Positions 1-8,655 of a stretch of DNA of 64,000 nucleotides are shown here, piece by piece. Source of the DNA: Streptomyces sp. NRRL F-5122 (GTDB lineage: Bacteria > Actinomycetota > Actinomycetes > Streptomycetales > Streptomycetaceae); the NCBI RefSeq assembly GCF_001507435.1, contig NZ_LMWH01000228.1:248001-312000 (forward strand). Direction: 5' to 3'. Position 1 is the first letter of the stretch. The number at the start of each line of letters is the position of its first letter. The translations under genes and the position numbers were made by a program. Under the pieces are notes generated by a model. That model was not told the origin of the DNA and ran no database searches. It worked only from the letters and a program-made list of their open reading frames with translations.

Positions 1-109
1 ACGGACCCAGGATCAGGACTGGAGCGTCTTCTGGCCCGTCAAAGCGGTATTGCAGGGGTGTGGGGGGTGTCTGACTCACGCCGCTCACGCTCTCATATCT
101 CACAACTTC

Positions 110-343
110 TCACGACCGCCCGGTATGTACGCCCGGGGACCCATGCAGACCCTCCCAAGTCGTGACGGCCGTGCGAAGATCCTCCACATCCGGCTTCACG
201 TACCGGTTCTCCGTGGTCCTCACGTCGCAGTGCCCTGCCGGCCCGGCCCGGGTGCGGTCCGGGACGCCGTTGTCCGCGAGGTGCGTGAAGCCCGACGCGC
301 GGGCATCGTACAGACGCCCTGCGCGCAGCACAGGTTTCGCCAT
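110..343 (-). pseudogene. Remnant of a tyrosine site-specific integrase (C-terminal part)
   Basis: The minus-strand frame ending at 110 reads like the catalytic C-terminus of a phage/plasmid tyrosine recombinase. It has an LYDAR stretch (box II Arg), a degraded AGHCDVRTT box where HxxR-type residues would sit, then RYVKPDVEDLR with the likely Tyr nucleophile. Only about 77 codons match; there is no catalytic N-terminus, no core-binding domain and no credible start. It is therefore a dead fragment of an old insertion. The rest of bases 1-590 shows no other gene I can support. Recognition rests on motif pattern only. Confidence 0.5.
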
Positions 344-590
344 GTGGCGGTACGCCCCACCTTGCGTTGCTCGCGGACACGCTCGCCCGGCCGCCCCCGT
401 CCACGGCCCGCACCTGGAGTCCATGCGGTCGCCGCCCAGACCCTCTTCGACTTCGACGAGGCGTTGCCCTCAGCGGCGCGGAGAGCGCCGGGCCCCGATC
501 ACCGGCCGCGGATTCGAGCACCCCCTCTCAGGCTGTCACGAATCCGTCACGATGCGTACATGTGCCGGTTACGGCCCGCATGCTGACTGG

Positions 591-1040
591 ATGTCACGAA
601 ATGCAGTAGTAGCGGGCGCGTCGCTCGCCGTGCTCGTCCTCAGCGGATGCGCAGCCGCCGGGGGCGCCGACACGCCTGACACCTCAACGCCGAGCAGTCG
701 TGTGGAGATCAACTCGACCGTGTCGACGGCGACGACCTCGTCGGCCGACTCGGGCACCGACGACGGCGCCGAGGTACCGGGCGTGTCCGGGCCCGACGGC
801 CCGCACCGCAGGGCCTACCTGCAGACTCTCGAAACAGCGGACCAGCGGTTGACCGCCGACCCGGACGAGGCCGTCGACAATGGGCGCAACGGCTGTCTCG
901 ACATCCTGCGGCACAAGCCCGGGCCCACACAGATCGGCAACATGCAGCGGCGGTTCTCCACCCAGGTGCCGGACTTGAACCCGGCAGCGGCACAGACCGT
1001 GTTGGCGGCGGCGAGGGCGTACATCTGCCCCGATGCCTGA
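591..1040 (+). CDS. Putative lipoprotein, DUF732-like
   Basis: Secreted, lipid-anchored small protein of 149 aa. The chosen ATG gives a short basic start, a hydrophobic stretch and a clear lipobox LSGC (Cys about residue 20); longer upstream frames lack any signal. A Ser/Thr/Asp-rich linker follows. The C-terminal 75 residues (HRRAYLQTL..., GRNGCLDIL, ...AAQTVLAAARAYICPDA) have the spacing of two Cys and the Ala-rich helix seen in actinobacterial DUF732 proteins, whose function is unknown. It stands alone with no operon partner. Confidence 0.75.
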   Translation: MSRNAVVAGASLAVLVLSGCAAAGGADTPDTSTPSSRVEINSTVSTATTSSADSGTDDGAEVPGVSGPDGPHRRAYLQTLETADQRLTADPDEAVDNGRNGCLDILRHKPGPTQIGNMQRRFSTQVPDLNPAAAQTVLAAARAYICPDA

Positions 1041-1293
1041 CGGGGCAGGGACGGCGCTCTCGACGCCGGGACGGCGGTCTCAGGCGAAGTCAGGCCGGTC
1101 CCGCCGGGCGAGCCCGCGGCGCATGTGCGTGCACACCCGGCAGCGAACTGTGACGCAGCGCACATTCGCCGACCGATGATCCACGCGCCACCCATCAGTC
1201 GAATGAGCGACAACACTGCTACGCGGCCCGGTGGACGTGCGGCGCGGCCGGCAGTCCTCAACAACCAGCATCCAGAGATGGGGTATTGCCGAC

Positions 1294-1506
1294 ATGACCG
1301 ACGCCGTCAAGGGCCCTGCCAGCTACTTTCCTTCCATCGAGAAGAAGTACGGTCGCCCGGTTTCGGAGTGGAAGGAGCTCATCCTGTCCTCGCCCCTGAC
1401 GAAGCACATGGAGCTCGTGAACTGGCTCAAGGCCGAGCACGGTCTCGGGCACGGCCACGCCAACGCCCTCGTCGCGCACACCCTCGCAGAGGGCCACGAC
1501 AAGTAG
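1294..1506 (+). CDS. DUF4287 domain protein
   Basis: A 70-aa cytoplasmic protein that is nearly all DUF4287: GPASYFPSIEKKYGRP, then SEWKELI, HMELVNWLKAEHGLGHGHANALVAHTL. The family is common in actinobacteria and has no assigned activity. The ATG at 1294 was preferred to upstream alternatives because the conserved domain begins about six residues after it. A strong hairpin 57 bases after the stop ends the transcript. Monocistronic. Confidence 0.8.
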   Translation: MTDAVKGPASYFPSIEKKYGRPVSEWKELILSSPLTKHMELVNWLKAEHGLGHGHANALVAHTLAEGHDK

Positions 1507-1562
1507 CGGCGCACAACCGGCCCCGGCCTTGTCATGACGGGCTGGAAGCCGGGCGGGCTGCG

Positions 1563-1601
1563 ACCCGGCCGCCACCCACGGCTGTGGGGTGGCGGCCGGG
1601 T
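1563..1601. terminator. Bidirectional hairpin terminator
   Basis: Perfect 15-bp stem ACCCGGCCGCCACCC (1563-1577) pairing with its complement at 1587-1601, 9-base loop. It lies between two convergent genes (DUF4287 and the AhpD-like gene). No U tract, as is usual in Streptomyces. Confidence 0.8.
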
Positions 1602-1640
1602 GCTCACGGCAGGCCGACAGGGGTGGTCGGCCGTGTCAGC

Positions 1641-1988
1641 TCACGGTGTGGCGCTCTTGTCGGCCTGGCCGAAGAACTTCATGGCCATGAACCCGTGTGC
1701 GTAACTGCCGCCCGCACGCAGGGCCGCGGCGGTCATGACGGTCTCCGCGAGTTCCTGCTGGGTCGCGCCCGCGGAGTGCGCTGCCTTGGTGTGTGCCTCG
1801 ATGCAGTAGGCGCACTGGGTGGTCAACGCCACGGCCACGGCCATGAGTTCGGTGTACTTGGCCGGGATGACGTTGTTGCTGCCACGCAGGACCTCGGCGT
1901 CCCAGGCCATGAAGGCCTTGAAGGCTGCAGGTGCGCCGGCGCGGATGTGCCGGGCGTACTGGTGGTCGGTGTGCTCGTGGTAGGACAC
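1641..1988 (-). CDS. Carboxymuconolactone decarboxylase / AhpD-like protein
   Basis: A 115-aa single-domain member of the CMD/AhpD family. Members act as alkylhydroperoxidase-type peroxidases or thiol-disulfide enzymes. The active-site set is present: Glu47, Cys59-x-x-Cys62 and His66 (TQCAYCIEAH). The GTG start at 1988 has AGGAG six bases upstream; longer versions run through the neighbouring SDR region. It lies 47 bases downstream of the SDR gene on the same strand, so the two probably form an operon facing a LysR regulator. An oxidative or electrophile-detoxifying role is inferred. Confidence 0.85.
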   Translation of the reverse strand: MSYHEHTDHQYARHIRAGAPAAFKAFMAWDAEVLRGSNNVIPAKYTELMAVAVALTTQCAYCIEAHTKAAHSAGATQQELAETVMTAAALRAGGSYAHGFMAMKFFGQADKSATP

Positions 1989-2035
1989 GATGCGCTCCTG
2001 TGCTTCCGGTCGAGGGGTGGGCGGGTGACGGCCGG

Positions 2036-2824
2036 TCAGTAGAGGTTGCGTCCGGCCCGGACGCCGCCGTCGACGTCCCAGGTGGCGCCGGTGACCCAGT
2101 CGGTCTGATCGGACAGGAGGAAGGCGACGGTGGGGGCGACGTCGTCGGGGGTTCCGACGCGACCGAGGGGGTGAAAGCTGTTGAACCCGTCGAGCGTGGA
2201 GTCGATCTCGTCCTTGGGGAGGAAGGCCTCGTAGATGGGGGTGCGCACCACGGCGGGGGCGACGGTGTTGACGCGGATGCCGTGCGGGGCGAGTTCCATG
2301 GCCAGGTGCTGGGTGAGGGAGTGCAGGCCGGCCTTGGCCACGGAGTACGCCGAGGAAGGCGTTGCCGCCATGGCCTGGTGCGCCAGCATGCCACCGATGT
2401 TGACGATCGAGCCCCTGCTGCCACGGGCGATCATGTTGCCGGCGACGGTCTGGGTCACGAAGTAGAAGGCCCGGGTGATGGCCTGGTAGCGGTCGTAGTC
2501 GTCCTGGGTGTGTTCCAGGAAGGACTTGGGCTCGAAGATTCCGGCGGAGTTGACGAGCAGGGTGGCGTCGGCGTGCTGCTCCGTCAGCTGTTCGCTCAGA
2601 CGGTCCACCGCCGCGCGGTCGGACAGGTCGGCGCCGAGGCCGACGGCGTTTCCGGATGCGGCCAGCTCGTCCGCGGCCTTGGCTGCGCCGGCCTGGCTCC
2701 GGCCGGTGACGACGGCACTGCCGCCGCCCTCGAGGACGCGGCGGGCGGTGGCCAGCCCCATACCGCTGGTGCCGCCGATGACGACGACCTTCCGCCCGGT
2801 GAAGTCGAGGGTGCTGCTGGACAT
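2036..2824 (-). CDS. SDR family NAD(P)-dependent oxidoreductase
   Basis: Classical short-chain dehydrogenase/reductase of 262 aa. The nucleotide-binding glycine motif is GGTSGMG (residues 17-23), with an NSAG structural motif near residue 85 and the catalytic YSVAK near residue 150. The C-terminal GATWDVDGG is typical of the family. The ATG at 2824 has AGGAGA five bases upstream. Substrate cannot be read from sequence. First gene of a probable two-gene operon with the AhpD-like protein, divergent from the LysR gene at 3169. Confidence 0.88.
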   Translation of the reverse strand: MSSSTLDFTGRKVVVIGGTSGMGLATARRVLEGGGSAVVTGRSQAGAAKAADELAASGNAVGLGADLSDRAAVDRLSEQLTEQHADATLLVNSAGIFEPKSFLEHTQDDYDRYQAITRAFYFVTQTVAGNMIARGSRGSIVNIGGMLAHQAMAATPSSAYSVAKAGLHSLTQHLAMELAPHGIRVNTVAPAVVRTPIYEAFLPKDEIDSTLDGFNSFHPLGRVGTPDDVAPTVAFLLSDQTDWVTGATWDVDGGVRAGRNLY

Positions 2825-3168
2825 GCTGTTCTCCTGATCTTGCTTTTCCGCGCGTTGACGACTTGGCACGAGACACGGCCGCCGGCGGTCGGGTCCGATG
2901 CACGGGGCGTGTCCGTCTCACGCCGAGCCAGGGCAGCCGAAGGACTGAGAAAACCCGGAAGCCCAGGCATGCCTCCACATCGCTGACGATCCGGCGACGG
3001 TGAAGAGATATGCATGTGTCCGTCACTGATCGCGAGGATCAATAGAATTCTCTCCGTATGCCCCGGTATAACCCGACGTCATTGACCATAGGGCGCCCCT
3101 CGCAGCAGCGGTAGAGGATCATGGGAAATGGGGGTATAGCGGGCCGTTATGGCGCAGAGGAGAGAGTC
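2825..3168. promoter_or_regulatory. Divergent promoter region, SDR operon / lysR
   Basis: A 344-bp intergenic region. Bases about 3008-3095 are much richer in A/T than the surroundings, as expected of promoters. No exact LysR box could be fixed with confidence. A LysR protein usually controls the divergent operon and itself from such a region. Confidence 0.5.
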
Positions 3169-4083
3169 GTGAACATCGAGGCCTTGCGTTATGCCCAGGC
3201 CGTCTCCGGTCTGAAGTCCTTCAGCGCCGCCGCACGGGCCTACGGGGTGACGCAGCCGGCCCTGTCGAACGGCGTTGCCCGGCTGGAGGAGGAACTGGGT
3301 GTCAGGCTCTTCGACCGGTCACCGCGGGGGGTGAAGCCCACCGCGCACGGCGCCCTGGTCCTCCCCCTGATCGACCATGTCCTCGGCGCCCTCGACACCC
3401 TGGTCGCGGAGAGCCGGCGGCTGGCCCGTCCGGCCGTCGACATGATCCGCATGGGGGTGTCGCCCCTGATCGGGTCCGACCTCGTGGCCCATGCGTTCCA
3501 GGTCGCTCGCACCCTGGACCGTCCACGCGATCTGGTACTGCGGGAGGCGGACCTCGAGCCTCTGCGCGGCGACCTGGAGGCGGGACGCCTGGACATCGTC
3601 CTCGTCCCCGCCGTTCCCGGAATGCCCGCCTTCCGCCACCGCGTCATCGCTAGTGAACCGGTGGTCGTGATCGATCCCGCCGGACCCGGGGACGACTCCC
3701 CCGTCGAACTGCGTGCCGTGGCGCACGCCTCCTACATCCTCGGACCCGCCACCTGCGGACTGACCACCTTCACCACCGAGCTCTTCCACGGCAACGACCT
3801 GGTCCTGCACCCCTACCCGGGCGAGGCCGCCAGCTTCCGCGCGGTCGACGAGTGGGCGGCGATAGGCCTCGGTGCGGCACTCCTGCCCCGCTCCAAGATC
3901 ACACTCGACCACACCAGCTGCCGCCCCCTTCACCAGGGCGGAGAGCCCGTCGAGATCGCCTACGAGGCCGTCTGGGACTGCGACACCCCCCTCGGAGCCG
4001 ATCTGGACGAGTTCGTCGTCGCACTCACGGAAGCGGCGCAAGCCTCCTCGGCTCCGCACGGCGCCCCGAACGGCGAGCGCTGA
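3169..4083 (+). CDS. LysR family transcriptional regulator
   Basis: DNA-binding regulator of 304 aa. An N-terminal winged helix-turn-helix (SFSAAARAYGVTQPALSNGVARLEEELGVRLFDRS, about residues 17-50, cited in part) is followed by a substrate-binding effector domain to about 295. The GTG at 3169 follows GCAGAGGAGAG and gives the usual LysR N-terminus; the upstream ATG at 3121 would add 16 atypical residues. Divergent orientation suggests it controls the SDR/AhpD pair. Confidence 0.88.
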   Translation: MNIEALRYAQAVSGLKSFSAAARAYGVTQPALSNGVARLEEELGVRLFDRSPRGVKPTAHGALVLPLIDHVLGALDTLVAESRRLARPAVDMIRMGVSPLIGSDLVAHAFQVARTLDRPRDLVLREADLEPLRGDLEAGRLDIVLVPAVPGMPAFRHRVIASEPVVVIDPAGPGDDSPVELRAVAHASYILGPATCGLTTFTTELFHGNDLVLHPYPGEAASFRAVDEWAAIGLGAALLPRSKITLDHTSCRPLHQGGEPVEIAYEAVWDCDTPLGADLDEFVVALTEAAQASSAPHGAPNGER

Positions 4084-4130
4084 ACAGCGTCCACCGGCTG
4101 TCGCCACGCGTGTATGGATGTGCCGGGCGG

Positions 4131-4158
4131 ACGGCAGACGGCAGACGGCAGACGGCAG
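4131..4158. repeat. Four tandem 7-bp units (ACGGCAG)
   Basis: Perfect four-copy heptamer in the convergent intergenic region after lysR. A simple-sequence tract with no evident function. Confidence 0.8.
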
Positions 4159-4270
4159 CGATCGTGCTGCACGACCTCGGCGCCCGGCGGGGGACCCCCG
4201 GCTGGTTCTCGACCGCCGCAGCGGCCGCCTGGCACCCGGATCGGGGAAGCAGCTCGAAGGACGGCGAGGG

Positions 4271-4310
4271 CGGCAAGGCCCGCGGGTCGACCGACCCGCG
4301 GGCCTTGCCG
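4271..4310. terminator. Strong bidirectional terminator
   Basis: A 19-bp perfect stem: CGGCAAGGCCCGCGGGTCG (4271-4289) with its complement at 4292-4310. It lies between convergent lysR and the His/Asp-rich gene. The rest of 4084-4385 holds only the heptamer repeat. Confidence 0.88.
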
Positions 4311-4385
4311 TCAGCCGCGCCCGCGGATCCGCCGACGTTCGGCCTCTGTCGATTTGTCGGTCTGTCGCCTGCGTGGCCGCCGCCG

Positions 4386-4868
4386 TCAGTGGTCGTCCCC
4401 ACCGCCGTGCGAGCCGCGCCCGTGGTGGTCGTCGCCGGCGGGGTCGTCAGCACCGTGACCCCTTACACCGCCGTGGTCGTCGCCGGCCGGGTCGTCGGCG
4501 TGGTGCCGGGCCTCGGGGCTCCGGTCGCCGGAGCGGCTGTGATGCGCGGTCGGATGGTCGTCGGCGTGCGGCCTGTCCTCCACGGCGCCGCCCGGCACAG
4601 CCCGGGTCGCCGGTGCGGTGCGGGAGTCGTCCGAACCGGTGCGCGAGTCGTCGTCCGTTCCCGAGTGGCGGCCGTGGTCGTCCACGCCCCGGTCGTCCGC
4701 ACCGTGCCGCTGGTGGTGTGTCGATGAGGCGGCCGGACCGGGAGCCGGCTGACCGCTGCTCGGTGAGGTGACGGCCGTGGCGGTGACGGCGCCTGCGCCG
4801 ATCACCGCCGCAGCGACGAACACGGCTGCGAGGGTGCGGCGGCGGCCGGTGAACCGGGAACTGTTCAT
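4386..4868 (-). CDS. His/Asp-rich exported protein, possible metal binder
   Basis: A 160-aa protein. The first about 35 residues form an export signal: a basic start (MNSSRFTGRRR) and a hydrophobic run (LAAVFVAAAVIGAGAVTATA). The mature part is low-complexity and packed with His, Asp and Gly (HHQRHGADDRGVDDHGRH, DDPAGDDHHG, HGGGDDH). Such tracts typically bind Ni, Zn, Cu or Co; binding here is inferred. It is divergent from a two-component system whose kinase has a very similar extracytoplasmic tract, so joint metal buffering and sensing is the simplest reading. The ATG at 4868 has GAAGGGAC upstream. No homologue is recognised by name. Confidence 0.7.
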   Translation of the reverse strand: MNSSRFTGRRRTLAAVFVAAAVIGAGAVTATAVTSPSSGQPAPGPAASSTHHQRHGADDRGVDDHGRHSGTDDDSRTGSDDSRTAPATRAVPGGAVEDRPHADDHPTAHHSRSGDRSPEARHHADDPAGDDHGGVRGHGADDPAGDDHHGRGSHGGGDDH

Positions 4869-4955
4869 GACGTGTCCCTTCCTTCGCCCCGCGGCCGGTC
4901 CACGGGGTCCGTCCGGTGTGTTCGACCGGACGGGAACCACCGTGCGCCGCGCACC

Positions 4956-4993
4956 CTGAAGCCAGGCTGAAGCAACCTGAACCCGTCTTCAGG
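4956..4993 (+). promoter_or_regulatory. CTGAA direct repeats, likely OmpR-type operator
   Basis: CTGAA occurs at 4956, 4967 and 4977 (11- and 10-bp spacing), with an inverted copy CTTCAG at 4988-4993. About ten-bp phased direct repeats are the normal binding pattern of OmpR/PhoB regulators. The region lies 23-60 bases upstream of the response regulator and is shared with the divergent His/Asp-rich gene. Confidence 0.55.
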
Positions 4994-5015
4994 AAGGTTC
5001 TGCCACCCTGACGGC

Positions 5016-5702
5016 ATGCGCCTGCTGATAGTCGAGGACGAGCGACGTCTCGCCACCGCCCTCGCACGCGGACTGGCCGCCGAGGGCTTCGCCGTGGATG
5101 TGGCCCATGACGGCGTCGACGGACTGCACTTGGCCCGTGAGCAGGAGTACGACCTGATCGTGCTCGACATCATGCTGCCCGGTCTGAACGGCTACCGGGT
5201 CTGTGCCTCGCTCCGCGACGACGGGGACGACACGCCCATCCTGATGCTGACCGCCAAGGACGGTGAATACGACGAGGCGGAGGGTCTGGACACCGGCGCC
5301 GACGACTACCTGACAAAACCCTTCTCCTACGTCGTCCTCCAGGCCCGTATCCGTGCTCTGCTGCGCCGCCGTGCCCGCACCGGCTCGCCCGTCCTGCGCG
5401 TCGGCAGCCTGAGTCTCGATCCGGGAGCCCGTCGCGTGACCCGTGACGGGGAGGAAGTCGTCCTCACCACCAAGGAGTTCGCGGTACTGGAGCAGCTCGC
5501 ACGACATGCCGGCGAGGTGGTGTCGAAGGCCGACATCCTCGCGCACGTCTGGGACTTCGCCTACGCCGGTGACCCGAACATCGTCGAGGTCTATGTGAGC
5601 GCGCTCCGCCGCAAGATCGACGTGCCCTTCGGACGCCGCTCCATCAGGACGGTGCGCGGCGCGGGGTACCGCCTGGAGGCCGATGGGGGACGCGATGCCT
5701 AG
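5016..5702 (+). CDS. OmpR/PhoB-family response regulator
   Basis: DNA-binding response regulator of 228 aa. The receiver domain (1-115) has the acidic pair at residues 8-9, phospho-acceptor Asp51 (VLDIMLP) and Lys101 (YLTKPF). The C-terminal winged helix (about 130-222) has RVTRDGEEVVLTTKEFAVL and the YVSALRRKID recognition region. It overlaps the histidine kinase start by 8 bases, so the two are translationally coupled. The CTGAA repeats upstream suggest autoregulation and control of the divergent His/Asp-rich gene. Confidence 0.92.
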   Translation: MRLLIVEDERRLATALARGLAAEGFAVDVAHDGVDGLHLAREQEYDLIVLDIMLPGLNGYRVCASLRDDGDDTPILMLTAKDGEYDEAEGLDTGADDYLTKPFSYVVLQARIRALLRRRARTGSPVLRVGSLSLDPGARRVTRDGEEVVLTTKEFAVLEQLARHAGEVVSKADILAHVWDFAYAGDPNIVEVYVSALRRKIDVPFGRRSIRTVRGAGYRLEADGGRDA

Positions 5703-7467
5703 GCCGCCGGCGTCGGTCCGGGCGCGCGCGGCGCTCGCGGCCACCGTGGTGGTCTGCCTCGCACTGGTCGTCGCGGGCTTCGGCGTGGTCACGGTGCTGC
5801 GGCACAACCTCACCGGTCGGGCCGGCCTGGAGGCCGAGGTCACCGCCCGTACGGTGGCCGGTTCCCAGGACGCGCTGAACGGCCGGTTCGACCGGCTCGA
5901 CCTACCCGAGGACGGGCGCGTGGTCCAGGTCGTCGACTCGGCCGGGCGGGTACTGGGCGCCGGTGCCGCACTCGCGGGCCGTGCGCCTGTCGCCGACTAC
6001 GCCCCGGCCGCGGACAGCACCGTCGCACCCGGGTCCGCAGTGTCCTCGACCCCCACGGCAGCCGCGTCCGCTGTGCCGTCACCCTCCCGGTCGGGTGCTG
6101 CGTTCGTACCGTCTTCGCCATCGGCGTCCGGGACGGCGGACGCGACCGGTACGACCGCGCACGCGAACGGCCGTACGGGCGCCTCCGGTGGCGTGCTCGC
6201 CGCGGTCCACGTCCCTGTGCCCAACGGGATCGGTCGCATCGCGGCTCCGGTGGACGACCACGGGCGGGGCCGCGGTTCCGACGACCACGGCGGCAGCGGC
6301 GGGAGCGACGACGGCAGGAGCGGGGATCCGACCGGCGACGACCACGGCGGCGGGGACGACCACTCCGGGAACGGCGGCGGCGAGGACAGCGGGACGGGAG
6401 CCACCAGCAGTCCCCCGCGCGGAAAGGTCGGCACCGACGTCCAGCGGCGCACGATCCGGGCCACCGTGGCCGGCAGGACCCACGACTACAGCTTCGCCGC
6501 CGTTCAGGGCACCACCTACGACGGCCGCACCTACACCGTCTACGCGGGGATCTCCCTGGAGGAGGAGCAGGCCACCCTGGACCAGGTCACGAAGTCGCTG
6601 CTGACCGGCCTGCCGTTCCTGCTCGCCGTCGTGGCGGCGGTGACATGGCTGGTCACCCGGCGCGCGCTGAGGCCGGTGGAGGGCATCCGTGCCGAGATGG
6701 CGGAGATCACCGGAAGCGGCGATCTGTCCCGCAGAGTGCCGGAGCCCCGGTCGGGGGACGAGATCGCCCGGCTGGCCCGCACCACCAACCAGACACTGGC
6801 CGCCCTGGAGGGTTCGATCGAGCGGCAGCACCGTTTCATCGCCGACGCCTCCCACGAACTGCGCAGTCCCATAGCCAACTTGCGCACCCAACTGGAGGTC
6901 GCCGAGGCGCATCCGGAGCTGCTGGACACCCACGGCCTCGTCCAGGACGTCGTACGCCTCCAGCATCTCGCGATCGACCTGCTCCTCCTCGCCCGGCTGG
7001 ACGCCGGGGAGAGTCCGGCGGACGCACGCGTCGACCTCGCGGACCTGGTCCTGGAGGAGGTGGCCGCGCGCGCCGCGACCGACCGGTTCGCCCCCGCCGT
7101 GGCGCTGGAGGGCGAGTCGCTCGCGGTGACCGGCAGCAGGACGCAACTGGCCCGGGTCCTTGCCAACCTCCTGGACAACGCCCAACGGCACGCGGCGGGC
7201 GCGGTGGAGGTGAGCGTGGCCGTCGAGGGCAACGTCGTCGTCCTCACGGTGGGCGACGACGGTCCCGGGGTCGCCCCCGAGGACCGGGAGCGGGTCTTCG
7301 AGCGGTTCGTCCGCCTGGACGAGGCCCGAAGCCGCGATGCGGGCGGCGCCGGACTCGGCCTGGCCATCGCCCGGGACGTGGTGCTGCGGCACGGCGGTTC
7401 ACTCACCGTAGGGGGCGACCCGGGCCGGGGAGCGGTCTTCCGCGCCCGGCTTCCACGGGTGAAGTGA
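5695..7467 (+). CDS. Sensor histidine kinase with His/Asp-rich extracytoplasmic region
   Basis: Membrane kinase of 590 aa. TM1 is about residues 11-35, followed by an unusually long outside region to about 300. That region is first Ala/Ser/Thr-rich, then has a His/Asp/Gly tract at about 187-235 (VDDHGRGRGSDDHGG, GDDHGGGDDHSG). TM2 (about 303-325) is followed by HAMP, HisKA with phospho-acceptor His387 (ADASHELRSP) and HATPase_c (LLDNAQRHA, DDGPGV, GGAGLGLAIA). ATG 5695 was chosen over 5683. Cognate regulator is the overlapping upstream gene. The tract suggests a metal or charge stimulus (inference). Confidence 0.9.
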   Translation: MPRPPASVRARAALAATVVVCLALVVAGFGVVTVLRHNLTGRAGLEAEVTARTVAGSQDALNGRFDRLDLPEDGRVVQVVDSAGRVLGAGAALAGRAPVADYAPAADSTVAPGSAVSSTPTAAASAVPSPSRSGAAFVPSSPSASGTADATGTTAHANGRTGASGGVLAAVHVPVPNGIGRIAAPVDDHGRGRGSDDHGGSGGSDDGRSGDPTGDDHGGGDDHSGNGGGEDSGTGATSSPPRGKVGTDVQRRTIRATVAGRTHDYSFAAVQGTTYDGRTYTVYAGISLEEEQATLDQVTKSLLTGLPFLLAVVAAVTWLVTRRALRPVEGIRAEMAEITGSGDLSRRVPEPRSGDEIARLARTTNQTLAALEGSIERQHRFIADASHELRSPIANLRTQLEVAEAHPELLDTHGLVQDVVRLQHLAIDLLLLARLDAGESPADARVDLADLVLEEVAARAATDRFAPAVALEGESLAVTGSRTQLARVLANLLDNAQRHAAGAVEVSVAVEGNVVVLTVGDDGPGVAPEDRERVFERFVRLDEARSRDAGGAGLGLAIARDVVLRHGGSLTVGGDPGRGAVFRARLPRVK

Positions 7468-7559
7468 CGAGCGAGGTGCGCGTCCCCGCGGGGTGTTCGG
7501 CGCGGTACGGCACGTGCACGGTCGGCACCGGTGTGCTTGTGTCGCCCCGGTGCCCCTCG

Positions 7560-8546
7560 TCACGAGGCGGCGCGCAACCCGGCATGCTGCTCGACGAGTT
7601 CGTACGACCTCAGGCGGTCCGCCGCCGAGTACACGGGTGTTGTCAACATCAGTTCGTCGGCAGCGGTCGCGTCCGCGATGCTCGCCAGCTGCCGTACGAC
7701 GGTCTCCGGGGAGCCGTGCGCCTGACTGGCGTTGAAGGCCGCCAGTGCCCGCGCCTCCTCCGCGGTGAACACGTGGTCGGCCGCCTCTTCCGGTGTGGGG
7801 ACGGGCATGTCGCCCCGTCCGGCGAGAAGTCCGGCCTTGATGACGGCCATCGGGCCCGCCAGCCGGGCCGCCTCACCTTGAGTCTCGGCGCATATCGTCT
7901 CCACGCAGACCAGCACACGGGGACGTTCGCACCAGCGGGAGGGGGAGAAGCGCTCGCGGTAGTGACGGAGTGCGGTGAGGGTGTTATCCGGGCGGATGTG
8001 ATGGGCGACGGCGATCGGCAGTCCGAGTTCCGCAGCGAGGCCGGCGCCCGCCGTGCTCGAGGCCAGCAGCCACGGCTCCGGGAGCGGGCCGAGATCCATC
8101 TCCTCCACCACAAGACGCAGGATCGCTGACACATCGGTTCGGTACTCGTCGTCCGACGCCGGGCCCGCTCCACGCCGCAGGGCGCGTGCCGTCCGCTCGT
8201 CGAACGTGCCCGGGCCACGGCCGATGCCCAGGTCGATCCGGTCCGGGTGCAGTGCCGCCAGCGTGCCGAACTGCTCCGCCAGCATGATCGGCGCGTGGTT
8301 CGGAGCGAGGACGCCCCCGGACCCGAGGCGGATGGACGAGGTCGACGCGGCGGCGTGGGCGGTCAGCACGACCGGCGGGAACGCCCCGATCGCCGGGGAG
8401 TGGTGGTGCTCGGCGTACCAGAGCCGCCGGTACCCGAGGTCCTCGATGCGCCGGGCGAACCCGGCGGTGTCGTGCAGCGTGTCCACGGCTCGGGCGCCGC
8501 TCTGGACCAGGGCGACTTCGAGCGCACCGAGCGGAGTTGTGAGCAT
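7560..8546 (-). CDS. LLM class flavin-dependent oxidoreductase
   Basis: Luciferase-like (bacterial luciferase/F420 or FMN fold) monooxygenase of 328 aa. Family features are the N-terminal LSVLD-type strand region (ALEVALVQSG), RRLWYAEHHHSPAIG, LGSGGVLAPNHAP and RIDLGIGRGPGT. It belongs to the MsnO8-like subgroup by overall pattern. Cofactor (FMN or F420) and substrate cannot be told. It converges with the kinase at 7467 and is separated by about 110 bp from the SWIM gene upstream, so it is probably transcribed alone. Confidence 0.88.
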   Translation of the reverse strand: MLTTPLGALEVALVQSGARAVDTLHDTAGFARRIEDLGYRRLWYAEHHHSPAIGAFPPVVLTAHAAASTSSIRLGSGGVLAPNHAPIMLAEQFGTLAALHPDRIDLGIGRGPGTFDERTARALRRGAGPASDDEYRTDVSAILRLVVEEMDLGPLPEPWLLASSTAGAGLAAELGLPIAVAHHIRPDNTLTALRHYRERFSPSRWCERPRVLVCVETICAETQGEAARLAGPMAVIKAGLLAGRGDMPVPTPEEAADHVFTAEEARALAAFNASQAHGSPETVVRQLASIADATAADELMLTTPVYSAADRLRSYELVEQHAGLRAAS

Positions 8547-8655
8547 TCCGCGATCCTACTCAGGCCGTTTCGAGGGGCCGATGGGTTTCGGACGCGCGGC
8601 AGGACCGACAGGCGTCGTCCTTCGCGGTCTGCCCTGCCGCGTCGTCCGCCGCGGC

